A stretch of DNA of 64,000 nucleotides, from the NCBI RefSeq assembly GCF_003004785.1, contig NZ_PVZS01000008.1, positions 1 through 64,000 on the forward strand. The letters are read 5' to 3'. Under the pieces are notes generated by a model. It ran no database searches. It worked only from the letters and a program-made list of their open reading frames with translations, and was not told the DNA's origin. The DNA comes from Alsobacter soli (GTDB lineage: Bacteria > Pseudomonadota > Alphaproteobacteria > Rhizobiales > Beijerinckiaceae). Position numbers and translations under genes: made by a program. Below, piece by piece: positions 27,343 through 37,464 of this stretch; positions within the stretch are counted from its first letter, which is position 1, and each line of letters begins with the position of its first letter.

Positions 27343-27885
27343 TTGAACTACCTTCCCAACCTTCCGAACCTGATCACCATCGGACGGTTCCTGCTCGTGC
27401 CCTTCGTGGTGGCGATGATCGGACAATCGAGCTGGGGCCTGGCCTTCGCAGGCTTCGTGATCGCCGGCGTGTCGGACGGACTCGACGGCTGGATCGCGCG
27501 GCGTTTCGACATGCGCTCCGAACTCGGCGCCTACATGGACCCGCTCGCCGACAAGGCGCTGCTCATCTGCATCTACGTGTCGCTGGCGGTCGTCGGGCAA
27601 TTGCCGGCCTGGCTCGCCATCGTGGTCGTGTCGCGCGACGTGATGATCATGGGCGCGGTGGTGCTTTCCTGGCTGCTCAGCAAGCCGATCGCCATCAACC
27701 CGTCCTACATCTCGAAGGCGAACACGCTTGCGCAGATCGCCTTCGCGGCGCTCATCCTGTGGTCCCTCACCTACGGGGTGGACGACTCCCTCTGGCTGCG
27801 CGCGGGCATGCTCTTGGTGGCCAGCTTGACGATCATCTCGGCCGGCGCCTATCTCGCGAGATGGCTGAAACACATGGCGTCGTGA
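27343..27885 (+). CDS. pgsA: CDP-alcohol phosphatidyltransferase
   Basis: 180-residue membrane enzyme of phospholipid synthesis. The full family signature is present at about 45-72: D-x2-D-G-x2-A-R (DGLDGWIAR), then G-x3-D-x3-D (GAYMDPLAD). Four or five hydrophobic helices. Most likely phosphatidylglycerophosphate synthase, but cardiolipin-type enzymes share this size and motif, so the symbol is tentative. Start is TTG 27343 (no ATG in range). The end overlaps the AI-2E exporter gene, so the two are co-translated. Confidence 0.82.
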   Translation: MNYLPNLPNLITIGRFLLVPFVVAMIGQSSWGLAFAGFVIAGVSDGLDGWIARRFDMRSELGAYMDPLADKALLICIYVSLAVVGQLPAWLAIVVVSRDVMIMGAVVLSWLLSKPIAINPSYISKANTLAQIAFAALILWSLTYGVDDSLWLRAGMLLVASLTIISAGAYLARWLKHMAS

Positions 27886-29036
27886 CCGAGATCCAGGTGC
27901 GCCGGGAGCCCGTCGTCCCCGAGGCGGCCTATGACCAGCCGCTCCCCTGGCAGAAGCCGCTCGTGTTCTGGCTGGGCGCGCTGGCGCTGTTCGGCCTCGG
28001 GCTCTACGTGTTCAGCGGCATCCTGCTGCCCTTCGTGGCCGGGCTGGCGCTCGCCTATTTCCTCGACCCCGTGGCCGACCGCCTGGAGAGGATCGGATTC
28101 AGCCGGCTCTGGGCGACCGTCGTCATCCTGGGCGTCTTCATTCTGGTCTTCGTGCTGGCGCTGCTGCTCCTGGCCCCGCTGCTGGCGAGCAGCCTGGCCG
28201 ACTTCGCCGCCAAGGTGCCGGGCTACGCCCAGCGCCTGCAGCAGCTCCTGGTCGAGCGCGGGACGCCGTACCTCCAGCGGCTGGGGCCCAACTTCCAGCC
28301 GCCCGATCTCCAGGGCTCACTCGGCGACTTCATCGGGAAGGGGGTCGCATGGCTGGGTGACGTGCTGCGGTCGCTCTGGAGCGGCAGCCAGACGCTGATC
28401 GGCATCGTCTCCCTGGTTGTGGTGACCCCGGTGGTCGCCTTCTATCTCCTGGTCGACTGGGACCGCATGATCGCCCAGGTCGACACCTGGACCCCGCCAC
28501 GCTACCGCCCGACGGTTCGCGAGCTCGCCCGCGACATCAACGAGGCGATCGGCGGCTTCATCCGCGGCCAGTCGCTGGTCTGCCTGCTGCTGGGGGCCTG
28601 GTACGCCATTGGCCTGCTGCTGTGCGGCCTGAACTTCGGCTTCCTGATCGGCATGCTGGCCGGGCTGATCTCGTTCATCCCCTATGTGGGCTCGCTCACC
28701 GGCCTCGTGCTGGCGACCTCCGTCGCCATCGTCCAGTTCTGGCCGGATTGGGTGATGGTGGGGGCCGTGCTGGCCGTGTTCTTCTCGGGCCAGTTCCTGG
28801 AAGGGAACATCCTGTCGCCCAAGCTCGTCGGCGAGGCCATCGGCCTTCATCCAGTCTGGCTCATGTTCGCCCTGTTCGCCTTCGGCGCGCTGTTCGGATT
28901 TGTCGGACTTCTCCTCGCTGTCCCCATGGCGGCCACGGTCGGGGTGCTGGCCCGCTTCGCCTTGAAGCGCTATCTGGCGAGCCCGATCTACACCGGGCGG
29001 CCCCACGCGCCGCCGCTGTTGCCCCCGGACGCCTGA
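27861..29036 (+). CDS. AI-2E family transporter (PerM-like)
   Basis: 391 residues with about eight membrane helices and the family's central soluble region (about 95-160). Late motifs FIPYVGSLTGL and VGEAIGLHPVWLMFALFAFG are typical. Members export autoinducer-2, or in other cases sodium/protons or unknown cargo; no substrate can be assigned. Start is ATG 27861, overlapping pgsA by 25 bases, or GTG 27882, which overlaps the pgsA stop as GTGA; both are plausible. Followed 3 bases later by hdaA. Confidence 0.87.
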   Translation: MAETHGVVTEIQVRREPVVPEAAYDQPLPWQKPLVFWLGALALFGLGLYVFSGILLPFVAGLALAYFLDPVADRLERIGFSRLWATVVILGVFILVFVLALLLLAPLLASSLADFAAKVPGYAQRLQQLLVERGTPYLQRLGPNFQPPDLQGSLGDFIGKGVAWLGDVLRSLWSGSQTLIGIVSLVVVTPVVAFYLLVDWDRMIAQVDTWTPPRYRPTVRELARDINEAIGGFIRGQSLVCLLLGAWYAIGLLLCGLNFGFLIGMLAGLISFIPYVGSLTGLVLATSVAIVQFWPDWVMVGAVLAVFFSGQFLEGNILSPKLVGEAIGLHPVWLMFALFAFGALFGFVGLLLAVPMAATVGVLARFALKRYLASPIYTGRPHAPPLLPPDA

Positions 29037-29039
29037 CCC

Positions 29040-29729
29040 GTGCCCGACAAGCCCAAGCAACTCGCCCTCGACCTGCCGGTCGAGGCGCGCCAGGACGCCG
29101 AGGATTTCCTCGTCAGCGCCTCCAACGAGGCCGCCTTCGACACCCTCGAACGCTGGCCGGAATGGCCCGATCCCGTCCTGCTGCTGATCGGCCCGCCAGG
29201 GTCCGGCAAGTCGCATCTCGCGGCCATCTGGGCCTCGCGCAGCCACGCCTGGACCGTCCCGCGCGCGCGCCTGCGGCTCGCGGACGTGCCGCACCTCGCC
29301 TCGGCGGGCGCGCTGGTGATCGAGGATTGCGACCAGGCCACGGGCCACGAGGAGGCGCTGTTCCACCTGCTCAACATGGCCCGGGAGCGACGCTGCTTCC
29401 TGCTGCTCACGGCCCGGACGCCGCCGGGCGACTGGGGCCTGCGCACGGCGGACATCGTCTCGCGCCTGAGGCTCGCGCCGGCGGTCGAGATTGGCGAACC
29501 CGACGACGCCCTGGTGCGCGCCGTGCTGGTGAAAATGTTCATCGAGCGGCAGATCGTGGTCGACACGGCGGTGATCGAGTTCATCGCCATGCGCATCGAG
29601 CGCTCCATCGCGGCCGCCCAGGCCGTGGTCGAGGCGCTCGACCGCGAGGGCCTCGCCCGCGGCCGGCGCATCACGCGCCCGCTCGCCGCCGAGATTTTGC
29701 GCGGGCTGGAGGAGCGATCCGGCTCCTGA
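29040..29729 (+). CDS. hdaA: DnaA regulatory inactivator HdaA
   Basis: 229 residues, AAA+ domain related to DnaA but without its DNA-binding domain. N-terminal QLALDLP is a clamp-binding motif (Q-x-x-L-x-L/F) that docks on the replication sliding clamp. Walker A is GPPGSGKS (about 51-58); the Walker B region is ALVIEDCD. With the clamp it stimulates ATP hydrolysis by DnaA and so prevents over-initiation. GTG start. Last gene of the run that starts at pgsA, and conserved in position before ppk in alphaproteobacteria. Confidence 0.92.
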   Translation: MPDKPKQLALDLPVEARQDAEDFLVSASNEAAFDTLERWPEWPDPVLLLIGPPGSGKSHLAAIWASRSHAWTVPRARLRLADVPHLASAGALVIEDCDQATGHEEALFHLLNMARERRCFLLLTARTPPGDWGLRTADIVSRLRLAPAVEIGEPDDALVRAVLVKMFIERQIVVDTAVIEFIAMRIERSIAAAQAVVEALDREGLARGRRITRPLAAEILRGLEERSGS

Positions 29730-29814
29730 ACGACCTGGGTCAAGGTTGCCTGTCGTCGAATTGTCGTAGAGCCTTGGGACAAGCAGCACGGATCGCGAAC
29801 AGGGGAGACGGCGC

Positions 29815-32121
29815 GTGGACCTGAAGGACGAACAAACCATCGCTCGCGCCAAGGCGCCGGCGGAGGCCAAGCCGTCCGAAGTGAAGGTGCGTCCGCCGGC
29901 CAAACCCAAGGCCGCGCCGAAGGCGGCCAAAGCTCCTCCCGAGCCCATCGACCCGCAGGCGCTCATGGTCTCGCCGGAGCGCTTCATCAACCGTGAGCTC
30001 TCCTGGCTGCACTTCAATCGGCGCGTGCTGGAGGAGGCCTCCAACACCAATCACCCGCTGCTGGAGCAACTGCGGTTCCTGTCGATCTCGGCCAACAACC
30101 TGGACGAGTTCTTCATGGTCCGCGTCGCCGGCCTGCGTGGGCAGCTCAAGTCCGGGATCGTGCAGCTCTCGCAGGACGGCCTGACCCCGGCGGAGCAGCT
30201 GGCCCGCATCGGCGAGGCCGTGACGGCGCTGGCCAGCGACCAGCAGCGCCGCTGGCGCGAGCTGCGGGACGCGCTGTTCGACGTCGGCATCGTCCTCGTG
30301 GACGGGCCGGAGGTCACCCGCAACGAGCGCGCCTGGCTGGAGGACTTCTTCCTCCATCACGTCTTCCCCGTGCTGACGCCGCTCGCGGTCGATCCCGCGC
30401 ATCCGTTCCCGTTCATCCCGAACCTGGGCTTCTCGCTGGCGCTGGAGCTGTTCCGCACCACCGACGGGCGTCTTCTGAACGCGCTTATCCGCGTGCCGAA
30501 CAAGGTGGACCGCTTCATCCGCCTGCCGGACCTCGCCGAGACCGGGGCGGTGCGCTTCATCGCCCTGGAGCAGGCGATCTCCCTGTTCATCGGCCGGCTC
30601 TTCCCCGGCTACACGGTGCGGGGCCTCGGCGGTTTCCGCGTCATCCGCGACAGCGACATCGAGGTGGAGGAGGAGGCCGAGGACCTCGTCCGGGTGTTCG
30701 AGACGGCGCTGAAGCAGCGCCGGCGCGGGTCCGTGATCCGCCTGGAGGTCGAGGCCTCCATGCCGGAGAACCTCCGCCACTTCGTGGCCGAGGAGTTCGG
30801 GGTCCAGAGCGAGGAGCTGTTCCTCACCGAGGGCATGCTGGCGCTCAACGACCTTTCGCAGCTGGTGGCGCTCGACCGCCCGGACCTGAAGTTCACGCCC
30901 TACAACCCGCGCTTCCCCGAGCGCATCCGCGACCATGGCGGCGACTGCTACGCCGCCATCCGCCAGAAGGACCTCATCGTCCACCATCCCTACGAGTCCT
31001 TCGACGTGGTGGTGCAGTTCCTTGCCCAGGCGGCGCGCGACCCGAACGTGGTCGCCATCAAGCAGACGCTCTACCGCACCTCCTCGGACAGCCCCATCAT
31101 CAAGGCCCTGGCCGAGGCCGCGGAAGCCGGCAAGAGCGTGACTGCGCTCGTCGAGCTGAAGGCCCGCTTCGACGAAGAGGCCAACATCCGCTGGGCCCGC
31201 GACCTGGAGCGCGCCGGCGTGCAGGTGGTGTTCGGCTTCATCGAGCTGAAGACCCACGCCAAGCTCAGCATGGTGGTGCGCCGCGAGGCGGGGCAGCTGG
31301 TGACCTACTGCCACGTCGGCACGGGCAACTACCACCCGATCACGGCGCGCGTGTACACCGACCTCAGCTTCTTCACCGCCGACCCGGTGATCGCCCGCGA
31401 CGTGGCGCGCATCTTCAACTTCATCACCGGCTACGCCGAGCCTGCGGAGCTCGAGCGCATGGCGGTGTCGCCGCTGACCCTGAAAAAGAAGCTTCTCGCC
31501 CACATTGAGGACGAGATCGCGCATGCGAGGGCAGGGCGCCCGGCCGCGATCTGGGGAAAGTGCAACGCCCTCGTGGACGCCCAGATCATCGACGCGCTCT
31601 ACGAGGCCAGCCAGGCCGGCGTGCAGGTGGACCTCATCGTGCGCGGCATCTGCTGCCTGCGCCCGGGGGTGCCGGGGCTCTCCGAGAACATCCGGGTGAA
31701 GTCCATCGTCGGGCGGTTCCTGGAGCACTCGCGTATCTACGCCTTCGGCGGCGGCCATGGCTTGCCGCACCCCAAGGCGCACCTGTACATCTCCTCCGCC
31801 GACCTGATGCAGCGCAACCTCGACCGGCGGGTCGAGGCCATGTGTCCCATCCTCAACCCGACCGTGCATCAGCAGGTGCTCGACCAGATCATGCTCGCCA
31901 ACTTCCTCGACAACGAGCAGAGCTGGGCCGTCCTGCCGGACGGCTCGAGCCGGCGCATCCACCCGGCGGACGGGGAGACCCCGTTCAACGCCCACCGCTA
32001 CTTCATGACGAACCCCAGCCTGTCAGGCCGCGGGAAGTCCCTGAAGAGCTCCAGCCCCAAGAGCCTGGCGGCGCAGCGCATGCGCCTCGAATCCGTGCTC
32101 GCCAGCGCCTCAGACGTTTGA
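29815..32121 (+). CDS. ppk: Polyphosphate kinase 1
   Basis: 768 residues, PPK1. After a lysine/proline/alanine-rich extension of about 45 residues come the N domain ([20 protein letters not shown]), the head domain and the two catalytic C domains. The histidine that becomes phosphorylated is in [15 protein letters not shown] (about 483); a second active-site segment is [14 protein letters not shown]. It builds polyphosphate reversibly from ATP. GTG 29815 has AGGGGAG at good distance. Followed 16 bases later by ppx; the two enzymes make and degrade the same polymer. Confidence 0.95.
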   Translation: MDLKDEQTIARAKAPAEAKPSEVKVRPPAKPKAAPKAAKAPPEPIDPQALMVSPERFINRELSWLHFNRRVLEEASNTNHPLLEQLRFLSISANNLDEFFMVRVAGLRGQLKSGIVQLSQDGLTPAEQLARIGEAVTALASDQQRRWRELRDALFDVGIVLVDGPEVTRNERAWLEDFFLHHVFPVLTPLAVDPAHPFPFIPNLGFSLALELFRTTDGRLLNALIRVPNKVDRFIRLPDLAETGAVRFIALEQAISLFIGRLFPGYTVRGLGGFRVIRDSDIEVEEEAEDLVRVFETALKQRRRGSVIRLEVEASMPENLRHFVAEEFGVQSEELFLTEGMLALNDLSQLVALDRPDLKFTPYNPRFPERIRDHGGDCYAAIRQKDLIVHHPYESFDVVVQFLAQAARDPNVVAIKQTLYRTSSDSPIIKALAEAAEAGKSVTALVELKARFDEEANIRWARDLERAGVQVVFGFIELKTHAKLSMVVRREAGQLVTYCHVGTGNYHPITARVYTDLSFFTADPVIARDVARIFNFITGYAEPAELERMAVSPLTLKKKLLAHIEDEIAHARAGRPAAIWGKCNALVDAQIIDALYEASQAGVQVDLIVRGICCLRPGVPGLSENIRVKSIVGRFLEHSRIYAFGGGHGLPHPKAHLYISSADLMQRNLDRRVEAMCPILNPTVHQQVLDQIMLANFLDNEQSWAVLPDGSSRRIHPADGETPFNAHRYFMTNPSLSGRGKSLKSSSPKSLAAQRMRLESVLASASDV

Positions 32122-32137
32122 TTTCAAAGGTTTCCAG

Positions 32138-33646
32138 ATGCCGGAAAACGCGCAAGGGCGCCTGAAGGTCGGCGCGCCCGTCGCCATCATCGACATCGGC
32201 TCCAACTCGGTGCGCCTCGTCGCCTACGAGGGGCAGACGCGCTCGCCCACGCCCATCTTCAACGAGAAGGTGCTCTGCGGCCTCGGCCGCAACGTCCTGA
32301 CCACGGGCAAGCTCGCCCAGGACGCCATGGACAAGGCGCTCGCGGCGCTCGCCCGCTTCCGCGTGCTGTGCGACACCATGCGGATTTCCGAAGTGCGGGT
32401 GCTCGCCACCGCGGCGGCCCGCGACGCCGGCAACGGGGCCGAGTTCCTGGCCCGCTGCGAGCAGGTCACCGGCCAGCCGGTGGAGCTGATCTCGGGCAAG
32501 CGCGAGGCGAAGCTCTCCGCCATGGGAGTCGTCTCCGGGATCTGGAAGCCGGACGGCGTGGTCGGCGACCTCGGCGGCGGCTCGCTGGAGCTCATCGAGG
32601 TCAAGGGCCACAAGCTCGGCTCCGGGGTCACGCTTCCGCTCGGCGGCCTCGCCCTGCAGGACCGCTCGGGCGGCAGCATCAAGAAGGCGCTCAAGCTGGT
32701 GCGCGACGCCTTCGAGGGGCTGCCGCAGATCGAGGCCTGCAAGGGTCGGGCCTTCTATGCCGTCGGCGGCACCTGGCGCGCGCTCGCCCGCCTCCACATG
32801 AGCCAGCGGGGCTATCCGCTGCACGTCATGCACAACTACGTCATCCCCGCCCGGGACGCCGTGGACTTCGCCCGGCTGGTCGAGCGGGTGGACGCCGACA
32901 TGCTGGATTCGATCGAGTCGGTTTCCGCAGCACGCCGGCCCCTGCTGGCCTATGGCGCGCTGGTGCTGGAGCAGATCATCCGCCTGGCCAAGCCCAGCGA
33001 GGTCGTGATCAGCGCCATGGGCGTGCGCGAGGGACTGCTGTTCGAGCAGCTCGACGACGAATCCAAGGCGCAGGACCCGCTGCTGGCGATGGCCCGAGAG
33101 CTCAATGTCCTGCGCTCGCGCTCGCCGCAGCACGGCGAGGAGCTTTGCGCCTGGACCGACCGCTTCTTGGCCTCCACCAGCCTGGACGAGACGGCGGAGG
33201 ACAAGCGTCTCCGGCACGCCGCCTGCCTCCTGGCGGATATCGGCTGGCGCGCCCATCCGGACTACCGGGGCGAGCAGTCCTTCAACATCATCGCCCATGC
33301 CGGCTTCGCGGGCGTCGACCACCCCGGCCGCGCCTATCTCGCCCTGGCGGTGGCCTACCGCCACATGGGGCTTTCGGACGAAAAGGTCAGTCCGCGCCTG
33401 CGCGAACTGGCCACCGCCCGCATGCTCGACCGCGCCCGCATCCTGGGCGCCGCCATGCGCGTGGCCTACATCATCTCGGCCGCCATGCCGGGCGTCCTGC
33501 CCCGCACGCCGCTCCACTGCGCCCATGGGCTGCTGGAGTTGAACCTGCCGGAAGAGTTTGCGGCGCTCGCCAGCGACCGACTGTTCAACCGGCTCAAGTC
33601 GCTCGCCCGCATCATCGGCCGCACCCCGCATATCCAGGTGGGGTAA
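32138..33646 (+). CDS. ppx: Exopolyphosphatase (Ppx/GppA family)
   Basis: 502 residues. The ASKHA fold is evident from VAIIDIGSNSVRLVAYEG at the start (phosphate loop) and GVVGDLGGGSLELIEVKG (second loop, about 138-152). The C-terminal 200 residues form a helical HD-like domain. It removes terminal phosphates from polyphosphate, and in some species also converts pppGpp to ppGpp. Directly downstream of ppk and in the same transcription direction. Confidence 0.94.
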   Translation: MPENAQGRLKVGAPVAIIDIGSNSVRLVAYEGQTRSPTPIFNEKVLCGLGRNVLTTGKLAQDAMDKALAALARFRVLCDTMRISEVRVLATAAARDAGNGAEFLARCEQVTGQPVELISGKREAKLSAMGVVSGIWKPDGVVGDLGGGSLELIEVKGHKLGSGVTLPLGGLALQDRSGGSIKKALKLVRDAFEGLPQIEACKGRAFYAVGGTWRALARLHMSQRGYPLHVMHNYVIPARDAVDFARLVERVDADMLDSIESVSAARRPLLAYGALVLEQIIRLAKPSEVVISAMGVREGLLFEQLDDESKAQDPLLAMARELNVLRSRSPQHGEELCAWTDRFLASTSLDETAEDKRLRHAACLLADIGWRAHPDYRGEQSFNIIAHAGFAGVDHPGRAYLALAVAYRHMGLSDEKVSPRLRELATARMLDRARILGAAMRVAYIISAAMPGVLPRTPLHCAHGLLELNLPEEFAALASDRLFNRLKSLARIIGRTPHIQVG

Positions 33647-33655
33647 GGCGCTGCT

Positions 33656-33961
33656 TCAGAGCCACGCTCGCCTGGGCACGAGCCGCAGGGGCGCCAGCGG
33701 CAGGCAGATCCGCTCAGGCTCGAAAGAGCCCTTGGAGTCCTCCCTTGCGGGCGCCGACAACGCGACGAGGTCGATCTGCGTATCCTGAAAGCAATGGCCG
33801 CACATGAATACTCGGTTTTGGGCGATCCATGCGCCCTTGCGCACGCACGCCGCGCCGCAGTGGCCGCAGGCGAGCCTGAAGGTCGTGGTGCGTTCCTGAT
33901 TGATCAAGCCGACGAAGCGCGCCTCGCGCGAGCGCGTAAATTCGCTGCCAACAACACTCAT
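33656..33961 (-). CDS. Hypothetical zinc-ribbon-like protein
   Basis: 101 residues, not recognised as a named family. Two CxxC pairs, ACGHCGAAC and MCGHCFQD (about 32-58), are spaced as in a zinc ribbon or rubredoxin-like knuckle. The rest is uncharacterised. It is convergent with ppx (9 bases between) and upstream of rnd on the same strand. The start at 33961 has no strong ribosome site. Confidence 0.5.
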   Translation of the reverse strand: MSVVGSEFTRSREARFVGLINQERTTTFRLACGHCGAACVRKGAWIAQNRVFMCGHCFQDTQIDLVALSAPAREDSKGSFEPERICLPLAPLRLVPRRAWL

Positions 33962-34067
33962 GTTTCATCGATCCCGCGCTACTGGGACAGAATTGCGCGT
34001 CACGGTGAATGATTGATAAATGCCGTATGAAAATTGATGAATTACGGCGCGGCGTTGAAAGGGGCGC

Positions 34068-35213
34068 CTAGCGAGGCACGCCCACGACCTTGCCGTCGTT
34101 CATCGCCAGCGCAAGCCGCCCGTGCTTGAGCGCCAGCGCGCGATCCCCGAACAGCTCGCGCCGCCAGCCGTTCAGCGCCGGCACCTTGGCCTCGTCGTCC
34201 GCGGCGATCGCCTCCAGGTCGTCCACCGTGGCGACGATCTTGGCGGCCACGCCCTCCTGCTCGCAGGTCATCTTGAGGAGCACCTTAAGGAGTTCCACCG
34301 TCGCCTGGTTGAAGTTGCGGCGATGGCCGCGCTCCAGCGGCGGCAGGGTCTTGGGGTCCCGGTCGAGCCCGCGCTGCACGGCGGCCACGATGTCCTGGCC
34401 GGAACGCGAGCGCTCGAACCCCGACGGGATGGAGCGCAGGTGGCCCAGCGCCTCCGTCGAGCGGGGCGCGGAGGTCACCACGTCCATCACGGCGTCATCC
34501 TTGAGGATGCGGCTGCGCGGCACGTCGCGGCTCTGGGCCTCCCGTTCCCGCCAGGCGGCGAGCTCGATGAGCACCGCCAACTCCTTCGCCTTGCGGACGC
34601 GCCCGCGCAGGCGCTGCCAGGCGTCCTCCGGATGGGCCTGGTAGGTGGACGGAGACGTCAGGATCTCCATCTCGTTCTCGAGCCAATGGGTCCTGCCCGA
34701 CTCCTCGAGCTTCTTCACGAGCTCCAGGTAGACCTGCCGCAGGTGCGTGACGTCCGAGCGGGCGTAGACCAGCTGCGCCTCCGAGAGGGGCCGCTTCGAC
34801 CAGTCCGTGAACCGTGACGACTTGTCGATCCGCGCCTTGGCGAGGTCATGCGCCAGCTGCTCATAGCTCACGCTGTCGCCATAGCCGCACACCATGGCGG
34901 CCACCTGGGTGTCGAACAGGGGCGTTGGGATGCACTGGTCCATGTTCCAGAGGATCTCGAGATCCTGCCGGCCGGAGTGGACCACCTTCACGACAGCCTT
35001 GTTCCGCATCAGCTCCAGGAAGGGGCTGAGATCCAGCTCCGGCGCGAGCGGGTCCACGAGCACCACGTCCTCCTCGCTCGCCAGCTGGATCAGGCATAGC
35101 TTGGGGTAGTAGGTGGTCTCTCGCATGAACTCCGTGTCGAAGGTGACGAACGGGTGCTTGGCGAGGCGGGAGCAGGCAGCTTCGAGAGCGGCGGTCGTCG
35201 TGATCAAAGGCAT
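34068..35213 (-). CDS. rnd: Ribonuclease D
   Basis: 381 residues. DEDD exonuclease domain first: [11 protein letters not shown] holds the first two acidic residues, [10 protein letters not shown] the third, and [13 protein letters not shown] the fourth with its tyrosine. Then one HRDC domain (about 210-290). It trims 3' ends of tRNA and other stable RNA. ATG 35213 matches the family start; the frame continues upstream into an inverted repeat, which is not coding. Conserved next to aspS in this group. Confidence 0.94.
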   Translation of the reverse strand: MPLITTTAALEAACSRLAKHPFVTFDTEFMRETTYYPKLCLIQLASEEDVVLVDPLAPELDLSPFLELMRNKAVVKVVHSGRQDLEILWNMDQCIPTPLFDTQVAAMVCGYGDSVSYEQLAHDLAKARIDKSSRFTDWSKRPLSEAQLVYARSDVTHLRQVYLELVKKLEESGRTHWLENEMEILTSPSTYQAHPEDAWQRLRGRVRKAKELAVLIELAAWREREAQSRDVPRSRILKDDAVMDVVTSAPRSTEALGHLRSIPSGFERSRSGQDIVAAVQRGLDRDPKTLPPLERGHRRNFNQATVELLKVLLKMTCEQEGVAAKIVATVDDLEAIAADDEAKVPALNGWRRELFGDRALALKHGRLALAMNDGKVVGVPR

Positions 35214-35296
35214 GGTGCGCCTGATATCGCACGAAGGCCGGAAAGGCCAGTGCAGGACTGGGGATTGGCGCGCTTGCTCCCGCTCGGAAGCCTGGG

Positions 35297-35375
35297 CCGT
35301 CATGGCCTGGCTTGTCCCGGCGATCCACGCTGGCGGCCGACGCGTGGATGGCCGGGACAAGCCCGGGGATGACGG
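35297..35375. repeat. Inverted-repeat family B element
   Basis: Begins CCGTCATGGCCTGGCTTGTC and ends GACAAGCCCGGGGATGACGG, near-complete inverted arms. Lies between the divergent genes rnd and aspS. Confidence 0.8.
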
Positions 35376-35504
35376 CGGAGAGCGACCCTCCGCTCGCCTT
35401 GACAAAGCGGGGAGCCTATGGGTTTTTCCGCCGCACGTTTCCGGGCCTTGGGCCCGTCTTCAAAACCAAGGCGCAGGCTTCGCCGCGCGGATCAGGACGA
35501 CCCC

Positions 35505-37277
35505 ATGCACCGCTATCGCACCCACACCTGCGGCGCGCTCCGGGAGAGCGACGTCGGCCAGGAGGTCCGCCTCTCCGGATGGTGCCATCGCATCCGCGAC
35601 CATGGCGGCCTGCTCTTCATCGACCTGCGCGACCACTACGGCATGACCCAGTGCGTGGTGGATCCCGATTCCCCGGCCTTCAAGGACGCCGAGCGCCTGC
35701 GCGCCGAGTGGGTGGTGCGCATCGACGGCAAGTGCCGCAAGCGCCCGGCCGGCACGGAGAATCTCGACCTGCCCACGGGCGCCGTCGAGGTGTTCGTCAC
35801 GGAGATCGAGGTTCTCGGCGCGGCCGCCGAGCTGCCGTTGCAGGTCTTCGGCGACCAGCCCTACCCGGAAGAGACGCGGCTGCGCTACCGCTTCCTCGAC
35901 CTGCGCCGTCAGAGCCTGCACGACAACATCATGAAGCGTATCGCGGTGATCGATTCGCTGCGCCGGCGCATGAAGGGCCAGGGCTTCAACGAGTTCCAGA
36001 CGCCGATCCTGACGGCCTCCTCGCCGGAAGGCGCGCGCGACTTCCTGGTGCCCTCGCGCCTGCATCCCGGCAAGTTCTACGCCCTGCCGCAGGCCCCGCA
36101 GCAGTACAAGCAGCTGATCATGATGGCGGGCTTCGACCGCTACTTCCAGATCGCGCCCTGCTTCCGCGACGAGGACCCACGCGCCGACCGCCTGCCCGGC
36201 GAGTTCTACCAGCTCGACCTGGAGATGAGCTTCGTCACCCAGGAGGACGTCTTCGCCGCCATGGAGCCGGTGATCGGCGGCGTGTTCGAGGAGTTCGGCG
36301 ACGGCAAGCCCGTGACCCCGAGCCCCTGGCCGCGCATCCCCTACGCCGAGGCCATGCGCAAGTACGGCTCCGACAAGCCGGACCTGCGCAACCCGCTGGT
36401 GATGCAGGACGTGTCCGAGCACTTCCGCGGCTCGAACTTCAAGGTCTTCGCGCGCATGCTCGAGGATCCCAAGAACCAGGTGTGGGCCATCCCCGCGCCG
36501 GGCGGCGGCAGCCGCGCCTTCTGCGACCGCATGAACTCGTGGGCGCAGGGTGAGGGCCAGCCCGGCCTGGGCTACGTGATGTGGCGCGAGGGCGCGGGCG
36601 CGGGCCCGATCGCCAACAACATCGGTCCTGAGCGCACGGCCGCCATCGGCCAGCAGCTCGGCCTGAAGGACGGCGACGCCGCCTTCTTCGTGGCGGGGGA
36701 CCCCGACAAGTTCGTGAAGTTCGCCGGCTCGGCCCGCAACAAGGTCGGTTTTGACCTCAACCTCGTGGACGAGAACCGCTACGAGCTGGCCTGGGTCGTC
36801 GACTTCCCCATGTTCGAGTGGAACGAGGACGACAAGAAGGTCGACTTCTCGCACAACCCCTTCTCGATGCCGCAGGGCGGCCTGGAGGCTCTCCAGACGC
36901 AGGACCCGCTCACCATCAAGGCGTTCCAGTACGACATCGCCTGCAACGGCTACGAGATCGCCTCCGGCGGCATCCGCAACCACCGCCCCGAGGCGATGGT
37001 GAAGGCCTTCGAAATCGCCGGCTACGGCGAGGAAACGGTCGTCGAGCGCTTCGGCGCCATGTACCGCGCGTTCCAGTACGGCGCGCCGCCCCACGGCGGC
37101 ATGGCGGCCGGCGTGGACCGCATCATCATGCTGCTGGTCGGCGCCCAGAACCTGCGCGAGGTGGCGCTGTTCCCCATGAACCAGCAGGCTCTCGACCTGC
37201 TCATGGGGGCCCCCAGCGAGGCCACGCCCAAGCAGCTGCGCGAACTGCACATTCGCCTGAACGTGCAGGAGAAGTGA
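35505..37277 (+). CDS. aspS: Aspartyl-tRNA synthetase
   Basis: 590-residue class II synthetase. N-terminal OB-fold ([20 protein letters not shown]), class motif 1 around residues 140-160, motif 2 [10 protein letters not shown], a bacterial insertion domain (about 290-420), and motif 3 [14 protein letters not shown]. Alphaproteobacterial enzymes are often non-discriminating and also charge tRNA-Asn; I cannot settle that here. ATG 35505 matches the family start; 29 upstream codons in frame are unsupported. Confidence 0.96.
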   Translation: MHRYRTHTCGALRESDVGQEVRLSGWCHRIRDHGGLLFIDLRDHYGMTQCVVDPDSPAFKDAERLRAEWVVRIDGKCRKRPAGTENLDLPTGAVEVFVTEIEVLGAAAELPLQVFGDQPYPEETRLRYRFLDLRRQSLHDNIMKRIAVIDSLRRRMKGQGFNEFQTPILTASSPEGARDFLVPSRLHPGKFYALPQAPQQYKQLIMMAGFDRYFQIAPCFRDEDPRADRLPGEFYQLDLEMSFVTQEDVFAAMEPVIGGVFEEFGDGKPVTPSPWPRIPYAEAMRKYGSDKPDLRNPLVMQDVSEHFRGSNFKVFARMLEDPKNQVWAIPAPGGGSRAFCDRMNSWAQGEGQPGLGYVMWREGAGAGPIANNIGPERTAAIGQQLGLKDGDAAFFVAGDPDKFVKFAGSARNKVGFDLNLVDENRYELAWVVDFPMFEWNEDDKKVDFSHNPFSMPQGGLEALQTQDPLTIKAFQYDIACNGYEIASGGIRNHRPEAMVKAFEIAGYGEETVVERFGAMYRAFQYGAPPHGGMAAGVDRIIMLLVGAQNLREVALFPMNQQALDLLMGAPSEATPKQLRELHIRLNVQEK

Positions 37278-37314
37278 GGCTGGCCCCACCCTCAGGCATC
37301 CTGCCCCAATCTCT

Positions 37315-37427
37315 CCGTCATCCCCGGCCGGAGCCGCGGAGCGGCGGAGGGGAGGGGGATGCAGGGGCGCTGGCGCGCCTTGCCCCTGGATCCCTCTCCC
37401 GGCGCTCCGCGCCGCCGGGGATGACGG
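37315..37427. repeat. Inverted repeat, CCGTCATCCCCGGC arms
   Basis: Left arm CCGTCATCCCCGGCCGGAGC, right arm CGCCGCCGGGGATGACGG with a paired GCGGAGCG/CGCTCCGC middle. It shares the CCGTCAT...ATGACGG ends with family B but the interior differs, so it is a third or subfamily element. It lies between aspS and the GT2 gene. Confidence 0.7.
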
Positions 37428-37464
37428 CTGAGAGGCGGCGCCGCGTCGCCCGGGATCTCGGCCC

